From Owenia fusiformis (lineage: Eukaryota; Annelida; Polychaeta; Sabellida; Oweniidae): a stretch of DNA of 64,000 nucleotides. The notes under the pieces are model-generated. The model was not told where the DNA came from. It saw nothing but the letters and a program-made list of their open reading frames with translations, and made no database searches. Positions 42,600-54,460 of this stretch are shown one piece after another. Position 1 is the stretch's first letter. Each line of letters opens with the position of its first letter. Made by a program: the position numbers and the translations under genes. The DNA lies in the NCBI GenBank assembly GCA_903813345.2, contig CAIIXF020000008.1, positions 37,510,867-37,574,866 of the forward strand. Reading direction: 5' to 3'.

Positions 42600-45075
42600 G
42601 TATTTCTTTGGAAGGAATACAGGCTACAGTGAAGTTGCAAATGGAGGACCTGTGTTTATTAGGGTGTTCGGAAATTTCACTTTTTTACCTGAGAGCTAAG
42701 CACATTTGGGTTCCCATTCCTTTTACCCTCACTAACTTTGATGCAAAATTTCAGATTGCTAGGATGATGTCTTGGTTCTTGGAATTACACCTGAAATATC
42801 AGCCATTTTGGTGAAAATTACCCCTTTTCATGAATTGCGTTCATTTTCAAATGACTTTATTTCATACTTAATTTAAGGTTCTCTAACTGTATGCAGTTTA
42901 AATACAGCTTATTGCCATGTAACTTCAGTAAAGAAGTCAAGTTAAATGGTTTTCCCTGCTATTTCTGACTTTAAAATTGTCGAAATACAGTGTAATTTGC
43001 CATTATAATACTACATAATTGTAGGATTCTATTAGTACTGATGCCCTTTTAGGGCCAAACGTACATCCGATATACAATTTTCAATAACAGTAAATATAGC
43101 AATAAAGTAAAGGAAATAGGATTACATTCTATGTAATCCTATTAGTCATTACTCTGATAATGACACATATGTACACGACAGGTCCAGCTTTAAATAAAAC
43201 ATAGATTTATAAGATCCTTGTTGTAAAGTCATAAGTCTAAAAGGATAGTAATCTGTGGTAATATAACAATTTAAAAATTTTAAATTGTCCCTCCTAGCAT
43301 CATTTGAGTTGTAAATTAACAAACACTGTGATATTCTTGAAAGTATTTTCCATCAGTTGGAATAATATTTGAATTTCATAAAGTATATTGCAGAATGCTG
43401 CTATTCTTGAGATGGTAGCTGCATCTAATCAACATGCACATCATAGAACTCAACGCACTGGTCTTGGGTTATGAAAATGGTACCTGAATCAATGGTGGGG
43501 AGGGGTATAAGACATTGTTTCTTCATACATTAGATCATTAATCAGATGAACTTTCATACCAGGCTTAAGGAGAGTTTTTGGCATTACTCTGATAATGACA
43601 CTTTTTCGGAACAGTTGAATGGTGCTTGACTCATTAAGAAGCCTCATTTTTAGAAACACTTGAAGGTTAAGTCATGGATGAATCTGTAGAATCATCGGGA
43701 TGCAGAAGATGATACTGTTGTAGCATTTATCAAACATTGCTAAGAATGGTTCTAAGTAAGATATAATGAGAAACATTGAACCAGGCAAGTGTGATCATGC
43801 TGACACAAGAGAGGCTTGTTGGTTTAGTTAATATAGTTGAGGCCATGTCAAGTTACAACAGCAATGTCAACTACATGTATATCCCATTGCCTTCCGAAGA
43901 CGGAAACCCTCACCCAAATGCCATTTACCTATTTTCCTCCATCTCTTTATATAGGCAAGCCCCATGATCCCACTTTCATTCTCCTCCATGTTATTTTCTA
44001 GCTCACCTCATCCTCTACTTCTTCCCCCTTTCCCATCCAAGTAATTGATCTTTTACTTTGCTTCATTTCAGTCCACCTGCTTCATTTGATCAGTCCACCT
44101 ACCCTACTACATGCACCCTCTGACATTTCAATTTAACTGTCCCTTCCGTAGACCCTACCATCCAATCCCCAAATCTGAATTGCATTTATTGTACTGCATT
44201 TGACCTCTGCTCCTTCCTACACACTCCCCTTTCTCGATCTGCTCTATGAGTATAACTCTTAAAAATCCACATATAATTATAACTTGGCCCAGGATAAATT
44301 GTTTTCTGACAAATCAGAACAAATTTTAAGCAAAATATTTGGCTTTGATTAAATAGAATATGAATTCATTCATCACCTAATTCACCCGAAAACATCAATT
44401 CATGTGCTCGTATCATTAATTGTTCTCAACTGGTATTGGTATGGGGATACTGACATAATGAGGGCAAGTAGGAATCAAAGATGCACAATACTGGGTTATA
44501 AATTATCAAAAACTTGCAAAAATCATCATGTCTTAGCTTTTACCCTTTACACGTATTAACTACCTAGGTATTAGAGCAGTCACGTTTTTGCTCCTTTTTG
44601 AATCATTGTGTATATCTATAATTCTGAATTATTATGCATGATTGGTTTATCCAATGAATGTATAAGGTTATACATTTCATATTAACCTATTACCAATTGG
44701 GATGGCAAGAAGTAAAGTATGAAATAAAGTCATTCGAAAATGAATGCAATTCATGAAAAAGGGGAATTTTCACCAAAATGGCTGATATTTCAGGTGTAAT
44801 TCCAAGAACCAAGACATCATCCTAGCAATCTGAAATTTTGCATCAAAGTTAGTTAGGGTAAAAGGAATGGGAACCCAAATGTGCTTAGCTCTCGGGTGAA
44901 AAAGTAAAATTTCCGAACACCCTAGTGTTTATTTCCATAGTTCTGAAGGAATACTAGATTTGACATTGTATAGATTCATCGAGCAGTTTGCAAATCACCA
45001 GAAAGTCCTATGGAAAAGGTTAGAGAATACCCGCTCTATTTGCAACTTAACTGTACCCTGTATTCTTTTTAAATG
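42600..45075. mobile_element. Family B MITE interrupted by a hAT-like element
   Basis: Left part (about 42610-42659): AATACAGGCTACAGTGAAG and GCAAATGGAGG. Right part (44925-45075): ends in CGCTCTATTTGCAACTTAAC and CTGTATTC. Put together they match the uninterrupted copy at 57770-58010, which has GTACAGGCTACAGTGAAG at one end and GCTCCATTTGCAAATTCACT at the other. Non-coding. Confidence 0.75.
42660..44924. mobile_element. 2.27-kb hAT-like non-autonomous element with 8-bp target duplication
   Basis: The ends TAGGGTGTTCGGAAATTTCA and complement continue as ~170-bp inverted repeats. GTGTTTAT flanks both sides (42652-42659 and 44925-44932). This fits the 8-bp nTnnnnAn duplication of hAT transposases. 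The interior has no ORF resembling a hAT transposase. Confidence 0.85.
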
Positions 45076-46390
45076 TGTTCACGTGGTAGGGTAGTGTGAT
45101 ACTCCCTCTGCCTATGCCTTCATCGATCAATCTTTTTTTCATAATATAACGCCTTATTAATACAGCAGTTATTGAGCTGTTAAGAAAACAAACTAACAAA
45201 CAAACCACCGAGTTTAGACATATACATGTATTGTTCTATTATCAAATCATATATTGTGTCCCAATTCTAAAACGTAAACAGTTTATGGTGTACAATAAAA
45301 CTATTACTATTAACCACTTTAATATATTTAAACATAAAATATCAAGTTACTCATCAGCCAACAAATCTCAAAATATCGAAAAATGAAAAAAACGAGGTAC
45401 TTGTTCACTCAAATCTAGGAGTCAATTGGTATTGTTAGTACCTCAACTGAAATACTCGATTCTGTTTGGTTGATTAGCGGTCAACAATATGTACTGTTGA
45501 CCGCTATTAGGTCCTGTTGACCGCTACTTTTGAAAAAAAGTTTCATGGCGTCACAAAAAACATGGAAGACGGACATTTTGTAGATGAAAATGATATTTTG
45601 ACTTTACTAGACAACAAATATAGCAAAAATACAAATAGAAACGTAAAATTAACATTAATTTACTAATGAGTACGCCGTGATGTGCCGAATACAGAGAGTT
45701 TAGCTACTTGCACTGTCTTCAGATTTTCCCCAAAAAATATTGCTAACGTGGTTCGGAGAAAAGGTTGTGAAATGAAGCCATGCCGATTGATGATTGTCGT
45801 CTATGTGTATTATTAGTTTCTTCGGACAAACAACCTTCGGTCTCTGTCAACAGAAGTTTCTCGGTTTACAGTCTCGGTATACAATTTTGCCGGTTGACCT
45901 CAACAATTGTAAAATGTGTACCTATAGATAGTTCTCAAAGTAATTGAGCAAAAGCGTAACATTTGTGAGTAGCATGCTTCATAAAACACTAAACTTAGCC
46001 CTAAAAGTAAGCGTGCATTTTGTTCCTGGCACTGATTGGTTAATAAGTGAATACAATTGTTGAATGCACGATGCACTCAAAAGATTAGCAGCTGGGAAAG
46101 GCTATTCAACAAAAAGTACGCTTTCGTACTCAAAAAAAGGATTACCCTTTTACAACTTTGACAACTTTGAAGCATGAACTTCGGAAGATCTAACGAAATG
46201 TACTTACTGTTACCCTGTGGATCCCAGGGTTTTGATATGTTCTACAAAGTCATGCAAAGACAGACCATATGTACTAAAAGTATATACCTGCTAGTTATAT
46301 CTGTGACACTTGTATGATACGTATTCCACTTTGAACCAATATCTATTTCAATATTGTGAAAATATATATTTCCCAAATTATGAAATAAAT
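45076..46390. other. Non-coding stretch
   Basis: Near 45475-45530 GTTGACCGCTATT is repeated. No gene or element boundary recognised. Confidence 0.4.
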
Positions 46391-46813
46391 GAGCTTGTAT
46401 TCGCGAATGCCACTAACGCCTGTCGGCTTCCGGATAAACCTACTATACTATTTTATGGGCAATTCATTAAAATATGAATGGAATATTGTCAGGTTCTTTT
46501 CATATTTAAATGAGTCGCCCATAGAATGGTAGGTTAATCCGGTAGCTGAAATCTCCCATTCCCAAATCATAGTCTTAGCTTGTATTCGCAAATGCAACTA
46601 ACGCCTGTCGGCTACCGGATTAACCTATTATTTTACTGGAAACTCATGTCAATACGAATAATACCTGCCACTTTTCCATTCATATTTAAATGACTTGGTC
46701 ATATAATACTGGGTTAATCAGGTAGCCGACAGGCGTTAGTTGCATTCGCGAATATAAGGTTAGCTTGTATTCAATAATGCAAGAAACGCCTGTCGGCTAC
46801 CGGATTAAACTAC
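46391..46813. mobile_element. Cluster of three family C MITE copies (two complete or near-complete, one half)
   Basis: Copies at 46391-46545 (right end lost), 46577-46757 and 46762-46813 (left end only), each starting AGCTTGTATTC and containing ACGCCTGTCGGCTACCGG. The same family is at 23922-24104. Confidence 0.85.
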
Positions 46814-46865
46814 CTCTGGAGTCATCGGGGTTTTAAAGCGGCGTGCAAAGCGTAATCGGGTACAC

Positions 46866-46956
46866 CCCAGTTCTCCGAAACCCAGTTCTCCGAAACCCAG
46901 TTGTCCGAAACCCAATTCCCCGTAACCCAGCTGTCCGAAACCCATTACTCCGAAAA
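46866..46956 (+). repeat. Six tandem 15-mers, CCCAGTTSTCCGAAA
   Basis: Six 15-bp units with few changes. The inverted counterpart (five units) is at 57453-57527, on the other side of the LTR retrotransposon. Together they form the ends of an element into which the LTR element was inserted. Confidence 0.9.
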
Positions 46957-47616
46957 ATAGTCCTAATTTACCAGAGAATGGGGGGGGGGCGTAGCTTACT
47001 TAATCTTACGTCAGTTTCATGCCATGTATTTGGCCAAATTAATGGCATGGACGCATTCTGATATTCATAGATCTCTCTCTCACTTTGAATTGCATCCATT
47101 GCATGGCGTTACCAGAATGGCAGGAACGGGAGATTTATTTTACATTGTGATTCTAAAAAAGGTTATTAAAACACAATATATATTACGGAACAGTTTATCT
47201 TATCTTCTTCAATCTCTTTTATAGAGGTAAAATAAAATGAGATAAAGTAAAAGAGACCGACTTGGGCAAGGCTAGAAATGTATTTGTTTGACAATAATTA
47301 GAGAAAGTGCGTATACGTATAAATACGCCACGCAAACAAACGGGTGTGACTTCAATTTCTTGTCTGTCTGAGGACGTATTGGGAACGAGGTAGAATTAAA
47401 GAATTCATATGAAGGAGTCATGCAAGATACTAGAACTAGTAAAGTAATGTATTGGATAAGTTAATTTCTGATGGATCTGGATAAAATATATTTCAAAACT
47501 TTGTCAACACTAGATAACTTCATTTAGGCAGATATAGTATCTTGATATATTTGGCTATCATGCGTTTAAAATACGTTCCTAAAACTATGAAGACGTTAGG
47601 TGAGAAATATTGCTAT

Positions 47617-50383
47617 TGTAACAGTTTGGCCTATTTTTGTGGATAAATGTGGTAGCGTGGCTAATAGGCCCACTGTTTAGTAAACGGTGTTTACTTGGTG
47701 AGTTACACGGCACACGTTAAATGTGCGATTGTCCCTAAAGAATTAAACAGACATATACAATTAACTATAAAATATAAAACAGTATATTGTGGCATTTATA
47801 AGCCCAAATAAAGATCTACATTAAATTTCAAGTATGAATATTAAAATACTACAATGTTAATATCTCTCTCAAAACTCAACTCAAAAGTCCATATAAGCTA
47901 ATATTTATCACTAATAAAACAATATCCAGAGTCCATATAAACTAATAATTATCACTTATGAAACAATATCCAGAGTTCATATAAACTGAAATGGATGATC
48001 ACTATATAACACTGTTGTATCTCCAATATCCAAAAGTTCATATATGTTGTAACACTTCTAAGTTCCGTATTGTACTTGAACCTGGAATAGTAAGCGGACA
48101 CAAAACCATCTAAGTCCAAATATCTGTTGTGTAAACTCCTAAGTCCTGGATCCTTTTCAAGGTGTTGTAGTATAATTAAACTTATCAAGTCAACTATCGG
48201 CTCGGTAAATGTCTATCTCCTGGATCTTAAGTCAAACTATTGCTCCGTAAACGGCTATCTCCTGGATCCTCTTCACTGTATTGTAGTATAATTCAGCTTT
48301 GATAATGTGAAATCATCAAGTCAACTATCGGCTCTGTAAATGGCTATCTCCTGGATCCTCCTCTCTGTGTTGTAGTATAATTCAACTTTGATTATGTGAA
48401 ATAATCTAAGTTAAACTATCGGCTCTGCAAATGGTTATCTCCTGGATCCTCCTCTCTGTGTTATAGTATAATTCAACTTTGATTATGTTAAATAATCTAA
48501 GTCAAACTATCAGGTCTGTAATCGACTATCTCCTGGATCCTCCTCTCTGTGTTGTAGTATAGTTCAACTTTGATTATGTGAAACAATCCAAGTCAAACTA
48601 TCGGCTCGGTGAATGGCAATCTTCTGGATCCTCCTCAATGTGTTGTAGTATAGTTCAACTTTGATTATGTGAAATAATCTAAGTCAAACTATCAGTTTTG
48701 TACACGGCTATCACCTGGATCCTCCTCAATGTAGATGTATATTCTAACTTCAATGACCCAAAATCATCAAAGTCAAAATATCTCGCTGGATAATCTGCTA
48801 AGTCCTAGAACCTCTACAATGTAGATGTATATTCTAACTTCAATGACCCAAAATCATCAAAGTCAAAATATCTCGTTGAATAAACTGCTAAGTCCTAGAA
48901 CCTCTTCAATGTAGATGTATATTCTAACTTCAATGACACAAAATCATCAAAGTCAAAATATCTCGTTGAATAAACTGCTAAGTCCCAGAACCTCTTCTCT
49001 GTAGATGTATAAGTCAAACTATCACAATCTTCAAACTACCAAGTCCAAGAACGTCTAATACACGGCATCAACTGATAAGTCCATGTAGCCTACTTCCTTC
49101 ACAATTAAATAATAAGGCTACCTACAAATATAGCATGCACACAACGACATATGCAAAAATATAACATGTGAAAATATTTGCCCTTTAAATTGACTAAGTT
49201 AATTTAATGTTAAGTGATACTGATATTAAAATATTCTAAGTTCAATATTTCTCTTTCCAAAAACAACAAAGTCCAAAATAATGTTTCACCAAATATTGAC
49301 TAAGTTAATTTCATACTATGTTATACTGATGTTAAAAATATTCTAAGTTAATTATTTCTTTCTCCAAAAACAACAAAGTCCAAAATAATGTTTTACCAAA
49401 TATTGACTAAGTTCAATAATGTTGTAAATCGTCTAAGTTCCTTGATGATCCAAATAGCTTAAGTTTCTCAAACACAAGTTATGTCAGCATTTCCTCTCAG
49501 TCTATGAAGGCTGGACAATACGTCTAATGCTTTGCTCTGGGGATAGCTTCACCCTGTTGAAGTTTTGTCCAGTCTTGTAGATCTCCCTTACTTCCAGTGC
49601 GGTAAATAAACTAAGTTCCACTCACTTAGCTACACAAAGTTTCCCAAAAATCCAAGTTCCAAAATAAACTAAGTTTCGCACACTTAGTTTCCTCAATCTG
49701 CCCTTGTATACTGCAAACGTATAGCTTGGCTCATCAGATGTATTCTACTAAGGTACAGCTTCTATCTTCATGTGTATACTGCAAACGTATAGCCTCAACG
49801 CCACAAAATCGACTAAGTTCTATAAAACTTAGAAGATTTTAGCTGTTTCCCGAAATTCCGCTCTGGAGGTCCTTCCTCGACAACATCTGGCATCGCACTG
49901 ACGGGCCTTCAACAGCGAGATACTTATTTAGGCCCGATGACGTCATCGATTTTCGGACAAGATTTCAACTGTGAATTACAGCTTATTTACGCCATATTTC
50001 GCTTCAATATTGATCATACAGCAAGATTATAATATTGACTCAAGAAATATAACAGTAATTAATCACTATCTAGTCTAATTTCACTTCGATTCAATCGAAT
50101 CAAAACCAGGAAGTAAAATAATAAAGCTGTCATGTTAGACTACCGATCAACTACAAATTAGACTGCCAGATAAGACTGCCCAATCAACATAAACAAAATC
50201 TTGATGAAATAAATAAAATATGCGAACTATTTCACCTCTGTAAGTACAATTTTAGTGCTGCAAATGATACTACAATTATAAATCTCAATGGGAAATTACT
50301 TTCCAAGTGTAATAATTACCTAATGAACAAAAACACAGCACTTAATTAAAAATCAAAAATTTTACATTTAAAATTCCGTTACA
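47617..50383 (-). repeat. 3' LTR (2767 bp)
   Basis: Begins TGTAACAG and ends CCGTTACA on the plus strand. Contains two sets of ~90-bp tandem repeats. One (about 48180-48720) is marked by GTAGTATAATTCAACTTTGA and CTCCTGGATCC. The other (about 48725-49000) is marked by GTAGATGTATATTCTAACTT. The word CTAAGTTC/CTAAGTC recurs throughout. Confidence 0.95.
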
Positions 50384-50396
50384 CTCCCCCCTACCA
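50384..50396 (-). promoter_or_regulatory. Polypurine tract of the LTR element
   Basis: The minus strand reads GGTAGGGGGGAG directly before the 3' LTR (TGTAAC). Position and composition are those of a plus-strand primer. Confidence 0.85.
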
Positions 50397-50644
50397 AGAT
50401 ATTGGTACGTCCTCGTACCAAACTAAAACATAAATGTACTTTCTAACTAACTTCAAACTTACAAAATATCTAACTTGCCAAAAATGTTTAACATGTCAAA
50501 TATGTTCAACCCCGGGGTTAACTAACTATCAGTACAATGTTCAAGTTTCTAACTACTTGAATATCTAACTATCCAAAGTTATCTAGATATCTAACAAGTT
50601 AACACCTAACTATGTTTCACTTCACATATTTAAAATTATACTCA

Positions 50645-51667
50645 TGTGAATTTACTCTCTCTTGTAGCGTTTCCTGGATGATTGAGACCTGGACTTCCAC
50701 CTACTCTCACCGGATCTGGATCTCCAATCACGATCCCTGCTAAACCTTCTGTGACGTGGGAATCTGTCTGGAAGGTCTGCTTCACGAGTACGGTTTGTCC
50801 TGTTAAGCTCATTTGATGCTCTGTGTCTCAATCGGGAAATTCCTCAGCACAATAATCGGATCTATCTCTATCATCTCGGTATTCTGATGTCCTTGTTTGG
50901 TAATGTCGGTAACTGTATTTATCTGGTCTCCAACCAAGTCTGTAATCAGCTGACCTTGATCTATCACGACCAGAACTGTAACAACCTGATCTCTTATCAG
51001 ATCCGTAATGTCTATAAATACGGACTTCCTCAGGATGAATTCCACTACCATGCCCGAATCTGGAATACGATCTTGACTGGTGACTATCCCTGCTAGTTCC
51101 AGGCTGGTTGTACACATCATTATGTTCAGAAATCTCAGCCACAAAATCATCCAAGTGTCTGGGACGTTTGCGTTCCCTCCTGGAAGGTTTTTCATCCACT
51201 TCCTTCTTGGGTGATGTCTTGACAGCTTTCTTGGAGTCTGAAGTTTCATTTGGTAAAATGGGTGAAGAGTCTCTTTCAGGCTCTACTTTAGGCTTTTCTT
51301 CCTGTTCTGTACAATTCTTGACATTTCTGGAACTCTCTTTCTCAAAAGTCAGTTTACATTTCCCATAATCTAATCTGGCCTTAGAAACAGCTAGATAATC
51401 TGTCTCTAATATCCCCTCAGAAATAATATCAGCTACAATAACCTCTAGTTTCTCTACATGTCCACCAATATTAACCTCGACTTGTGTAACACCCTGCATA
51501 TGCAAAGGTTTCCCACCAGCTTGTACAAAGACCTTCTTAGGTGGTTCAAGTTTAGGTTGCTTGTGTTGAGGCATCTTCCTATAAACGTTTGAACTAACAA
51601 TAGTTCTTGCTGACCCAGAATCTACTACAAAGTCAACATCAGTGTCACATACTGTTCCATTGATCAC
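50645..51667 (-). pseudogene. Retropepsin-like protease with Arg/Ser-rich C-terminal region
   Basis: The frame from 51667 to 50828 reads DVDFVVDSGSARTIVSS. The DSG triad plus downstream ILETDYL.. is the retropepsin fold pattern. A charged Lys/Glu segment follows, then a region full of Arg, Ser, Asp and Tyr (RSRSADYR, EYRDDRDRSDY). A one-base shift near 50825 continues the RS-rich text (RDWRSRSGESRWKSRS) to a stop near 50650. The upstream join to gag is lost to a LINE insertion. An RS domain is unusual for a retroelement; an RNA-binding or splicing-related role is only inference. Confidence 0.75.
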
Positions 51668-51960
51668 TATTTTTTTTATTTTTTTTTATTTATTTATTTG
51701 CCAAACACTTTTTAATCAGTGGCATAATGGAAAATTCCAGTGCGGCAGTACATAAAACAAATACATATTCATAAAATACAATACAATACAGATAGATAGA
51801 TAAAACAAATATGTTAAATTGTACATATGTTATGAGTTTAAAATATCGTTATTAATAGTCACTAAAAATTGTTTGACACACTTGTCAAACAAGAATCTTT
51901 GGTCTTTGCCCCAAATACTAAAAACAACATCTCTGCGTATCTTTGAAAAACACAACATCG
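51668..51960 (-). mobile_element. 5'-truncated LINE 3' end inserted between gag and protease
   Basis: The plus-strand T-rich run at 51670-51700 is an A-rich tail on the minus strand (AATAAATAAATAAAAAAAAA). Upstream of it is ~250 bp of AT-rich sequence, with a short frame reading IRRDVVFSIWGKDQRF. It breaks the gag-protease frame. The right boundary is uncertain (51940-51990), and no clear target duplication was found. Confidence 0.65.
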
Positions 51961-54389
51961 TTTCTCTGTGGGGATATGGATCTAACTGTAGCAATCTGGC
52001 TAGATTTCCCAAGTACTTCCCTTTTTTGCTCTTCGACACGCTTCCTTAAATAACAGTCTGCTATTTGATGTCCAGGCTTCTGACAGTAGAAACACTTGCG
52101 TCTGTTACTAATGTTCCCACTATTTATGGACTCACTTAAGATGCCTTTCTTGATATCACTCTGTCTTGTATGACATTCAGACTGATAATGTCCTAACTTG
52201 TCACAATAAAAACATTTGATGTCTCTGGACATACGCCTTTTCTCTCTAGTCTCTTGTGTGTCCTTCAACTCTTTAATCATCTTTTTAAGAATAGCTGTAG
52301 ATTCTTCGTGCATCCCTTGCACCAACTACATAAGATTAGCTGTAGATTCTTTATGCATTTCCTGTAATGCCTTCATTAGTTTCATAATTTCATTTTCAGT
52401 CTGTTTCTCTTCTACAGCATTAATTCCCTCATCTTGATGTCTTGGTTTTAAGCCTTTGCGTATCCTTTCAGACTCAAGGTAAGACTCCTCTCTTATGGCA
52501 ATTTCGATAGTTTTGTCCAAAGTGCTACAATATTTGCTATTATTACGAATGGCACGCCTAATTTCATCATCAGGGATAGCCTGTGCAAAACGTTCCCTAG
52601 CCAAACGATCTTTAGCAGCCCAATGTAACTCAGGATATGCTAATGATGTCAGCCGTCTGACATCTTGACCAAGAGTTTGTAGTGTTTCCTTAGGCTTACG
52701 AGTTCGGCTCGCCCATTCTGCTTGATACACATCTGATTTTCCTCCTGGACCAAACCTTTTATCTAAGGCAGACACCAACTCATTATACGTATAGCCAGGG
52801 TCCATCTCATAGATGAGTTGTTGCGCTTGACCCCTAAGGATAGTTGCAAGAAACTATTTCTTCTCTTCATCACTCCATGAATTAGCACTTACACACATGG
52901 CAAAATAGGCTTTGTAGTCAATCCATGGTGTAGTTCCATTGTAAGTATCAGGTTTTATCTTTGTCTTGCTTTGAGAAGCAGTTCTCTTAGGTATCGTCTC
53001 CTCCAATACCTTCCCAACTAATTTAGTCGTCTCTTCATGCATCTTTGCAAACTGTGCTATCACAGAAGGCATTGCATCATTCATTGGTACGGACGTTTCC
53101 TGTTCTTGAGGAGTAAAATGTGTCATATTTGCATTAGTCTGCAGAGCTTCTTCATATCTGGTTTCAGCCCCATTCTGTAGTTCATCATATGTAGATCGGT
53201 ATCTACCATTGGAAGACTGACTTTGAGTCTGCTGAGGCACAAACATTCTTTTACTCGGTGTTCCCACCAACTTTGTCTCTCCGAATCCATAGTCATCTTC
53301 TGACTTTACAGCTGCAACTCTCCTTTTTGTCGGAGGACTCTTAAATGCAGGTCTCTTTGGCAATCCTGGAAAATCTTCATCAGAAGCAATTCTCTTCTGG
53401 CGTATGAGTGGCCACTTTGGGGGAGTTACTATTCGTTTTGGTTCAGCAGGTAATTCCTGATTAACTACTGTAGGCCCCCCTACCACTCCTTGCTGTGGAT
53501 TAAACATAGGAAGAACTTGTCGAGACTGCAATCTCTGCGGAGTTACACTAGACTTAACCTATAATATTGTTCTGGATTCTAGACTTGTTCCTGATGTCAC
53601 TACAGGACTTGAAGGTCTGACGTTACCCTGTAAAACTGGTTCAGGGCGAGAAGTTGGACCTTGTAATGCCATCCGTAAGGTCTGGCATAAGTTATTCATC
53701 TCTTCCTTAAATTCCGCCTTCAAAGTTCCAATATGATCTTTGATCTGTGTGACTTCTCCACCAATGTTGTTGACCTGGCTTCCCATGTTAGACATGTGTC
53801 CTTCCATATGAGACATCTGTCCCTCCATTATATTTATGGTGGTCACATTCTGGTTTATGGCATCTTCCATAACATGTATATGTGTTTTCATTTCTCTATC
53901 AACTGGTCTTTCCTGCATGCCCAGTTTAAGTTCTGCAGGTGTAGTTATCATTGTCGAGGTGCGAGGCATGAATCTATCTCCTTTTGGTCTGGCTCCCCAT
54001 GCTTGACTCTGTGGACTATAAACACCATCATGTACTGTGCCTGACCAATAGCCAGTAGTCTGTCCACTCCAGGCTTTCTTAAACTCGGTTTCTATCCCAG
54101 TCTTATCACTAGGGTAGATTGCTTCTGCACCACCAACTGTAGTGCGTCTCTCATCTGGATCTGACTCACTTGGCAGCTTCCATTTCTCCATCGCTGGGAG
54201 CTCTGTAGCCATGTGTTCCGTAGCCTTTCTTCCTGTATATTGAAGAGTGTCATCCTTGGCTATGGGATTATCTATCTCACTATCTGTAGCTAACTTTACG
54301 AAGACAGTTTTCTCTACATCTTTAGACTTGTCTGTATTTTTATCAGAGAGATCACCACTCTCTATCGACTTTGGATCCTCTGTATCCAT
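51961..54389 (-). pseudogene. gag of the LTR element, interrupted by three in-frame TAG codons
   Basis: Four consecutive same-frame segments (54389-53562, 53558-52857, 52853-52329, 52325-~51961) are separated only by TAG at 53559, 52854 and 52326. Segment 1 has a heptad-like stretch rich in Met/Gly/Asn (repeated NMG/HMEG). Segments 2-3 contain the Ty3 retrotransposon gag core: WIDYKAYFAMC, then ATILRGQAQQLIYEMDP, LVSALDKRFGP and ETLQTLGQDVRRLTSLAYPE. Segment 4 has two zinc knuckles, CFYCDKLGHYQSEC and CFYCQKPGHQIADC. Such Gag proteins assemble the particle and bind the element's RNA. A ~14-residue duplication spans the third TAG. Confidence 0.85.
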
Positions 54390-54439
54390 CTTTAAAGTGC
54401 TATAATGTGCCTCTGGTTCAATTCCTCAGAAACAGTCAA

Positions 54440-54460
54440 TCCCAACACCGCTGCCACCAA
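54440..54460 (-). promoter_or_regulatory. Primer-binding site of the LTR element
   Basis: On the minus strand, one base after the 5' LTR, TGGTGGCAGCGGTGTTGGGA follows; PBSs begin TGG to pair with the tRNA CCA end. The pattern resembles leucine-tRNA-type sites loosely. The tRNA is not assigned. Confidence 0.65.

Noticed and set aside
47952-48188. 78-codon minus ORF, identical at 54796-55032
   Set aside because: It lies in both LTRs and is identical because the LTRs are copies. No domain is recognised.
51668-51960. TSD for the LINE inserted in the gag-protease frame
   Set aside because: I compared TAGTGATCAATGG at the A-tail side with the sequence around 51940-52000 and found no convincing direct repeat, so the 5' junction is left approximate.
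53733-54044. 103-codon plus-strand ORF
   Set aside because: It is an antisense shadow of gag, which carries the recognisable domains on the minus strand.
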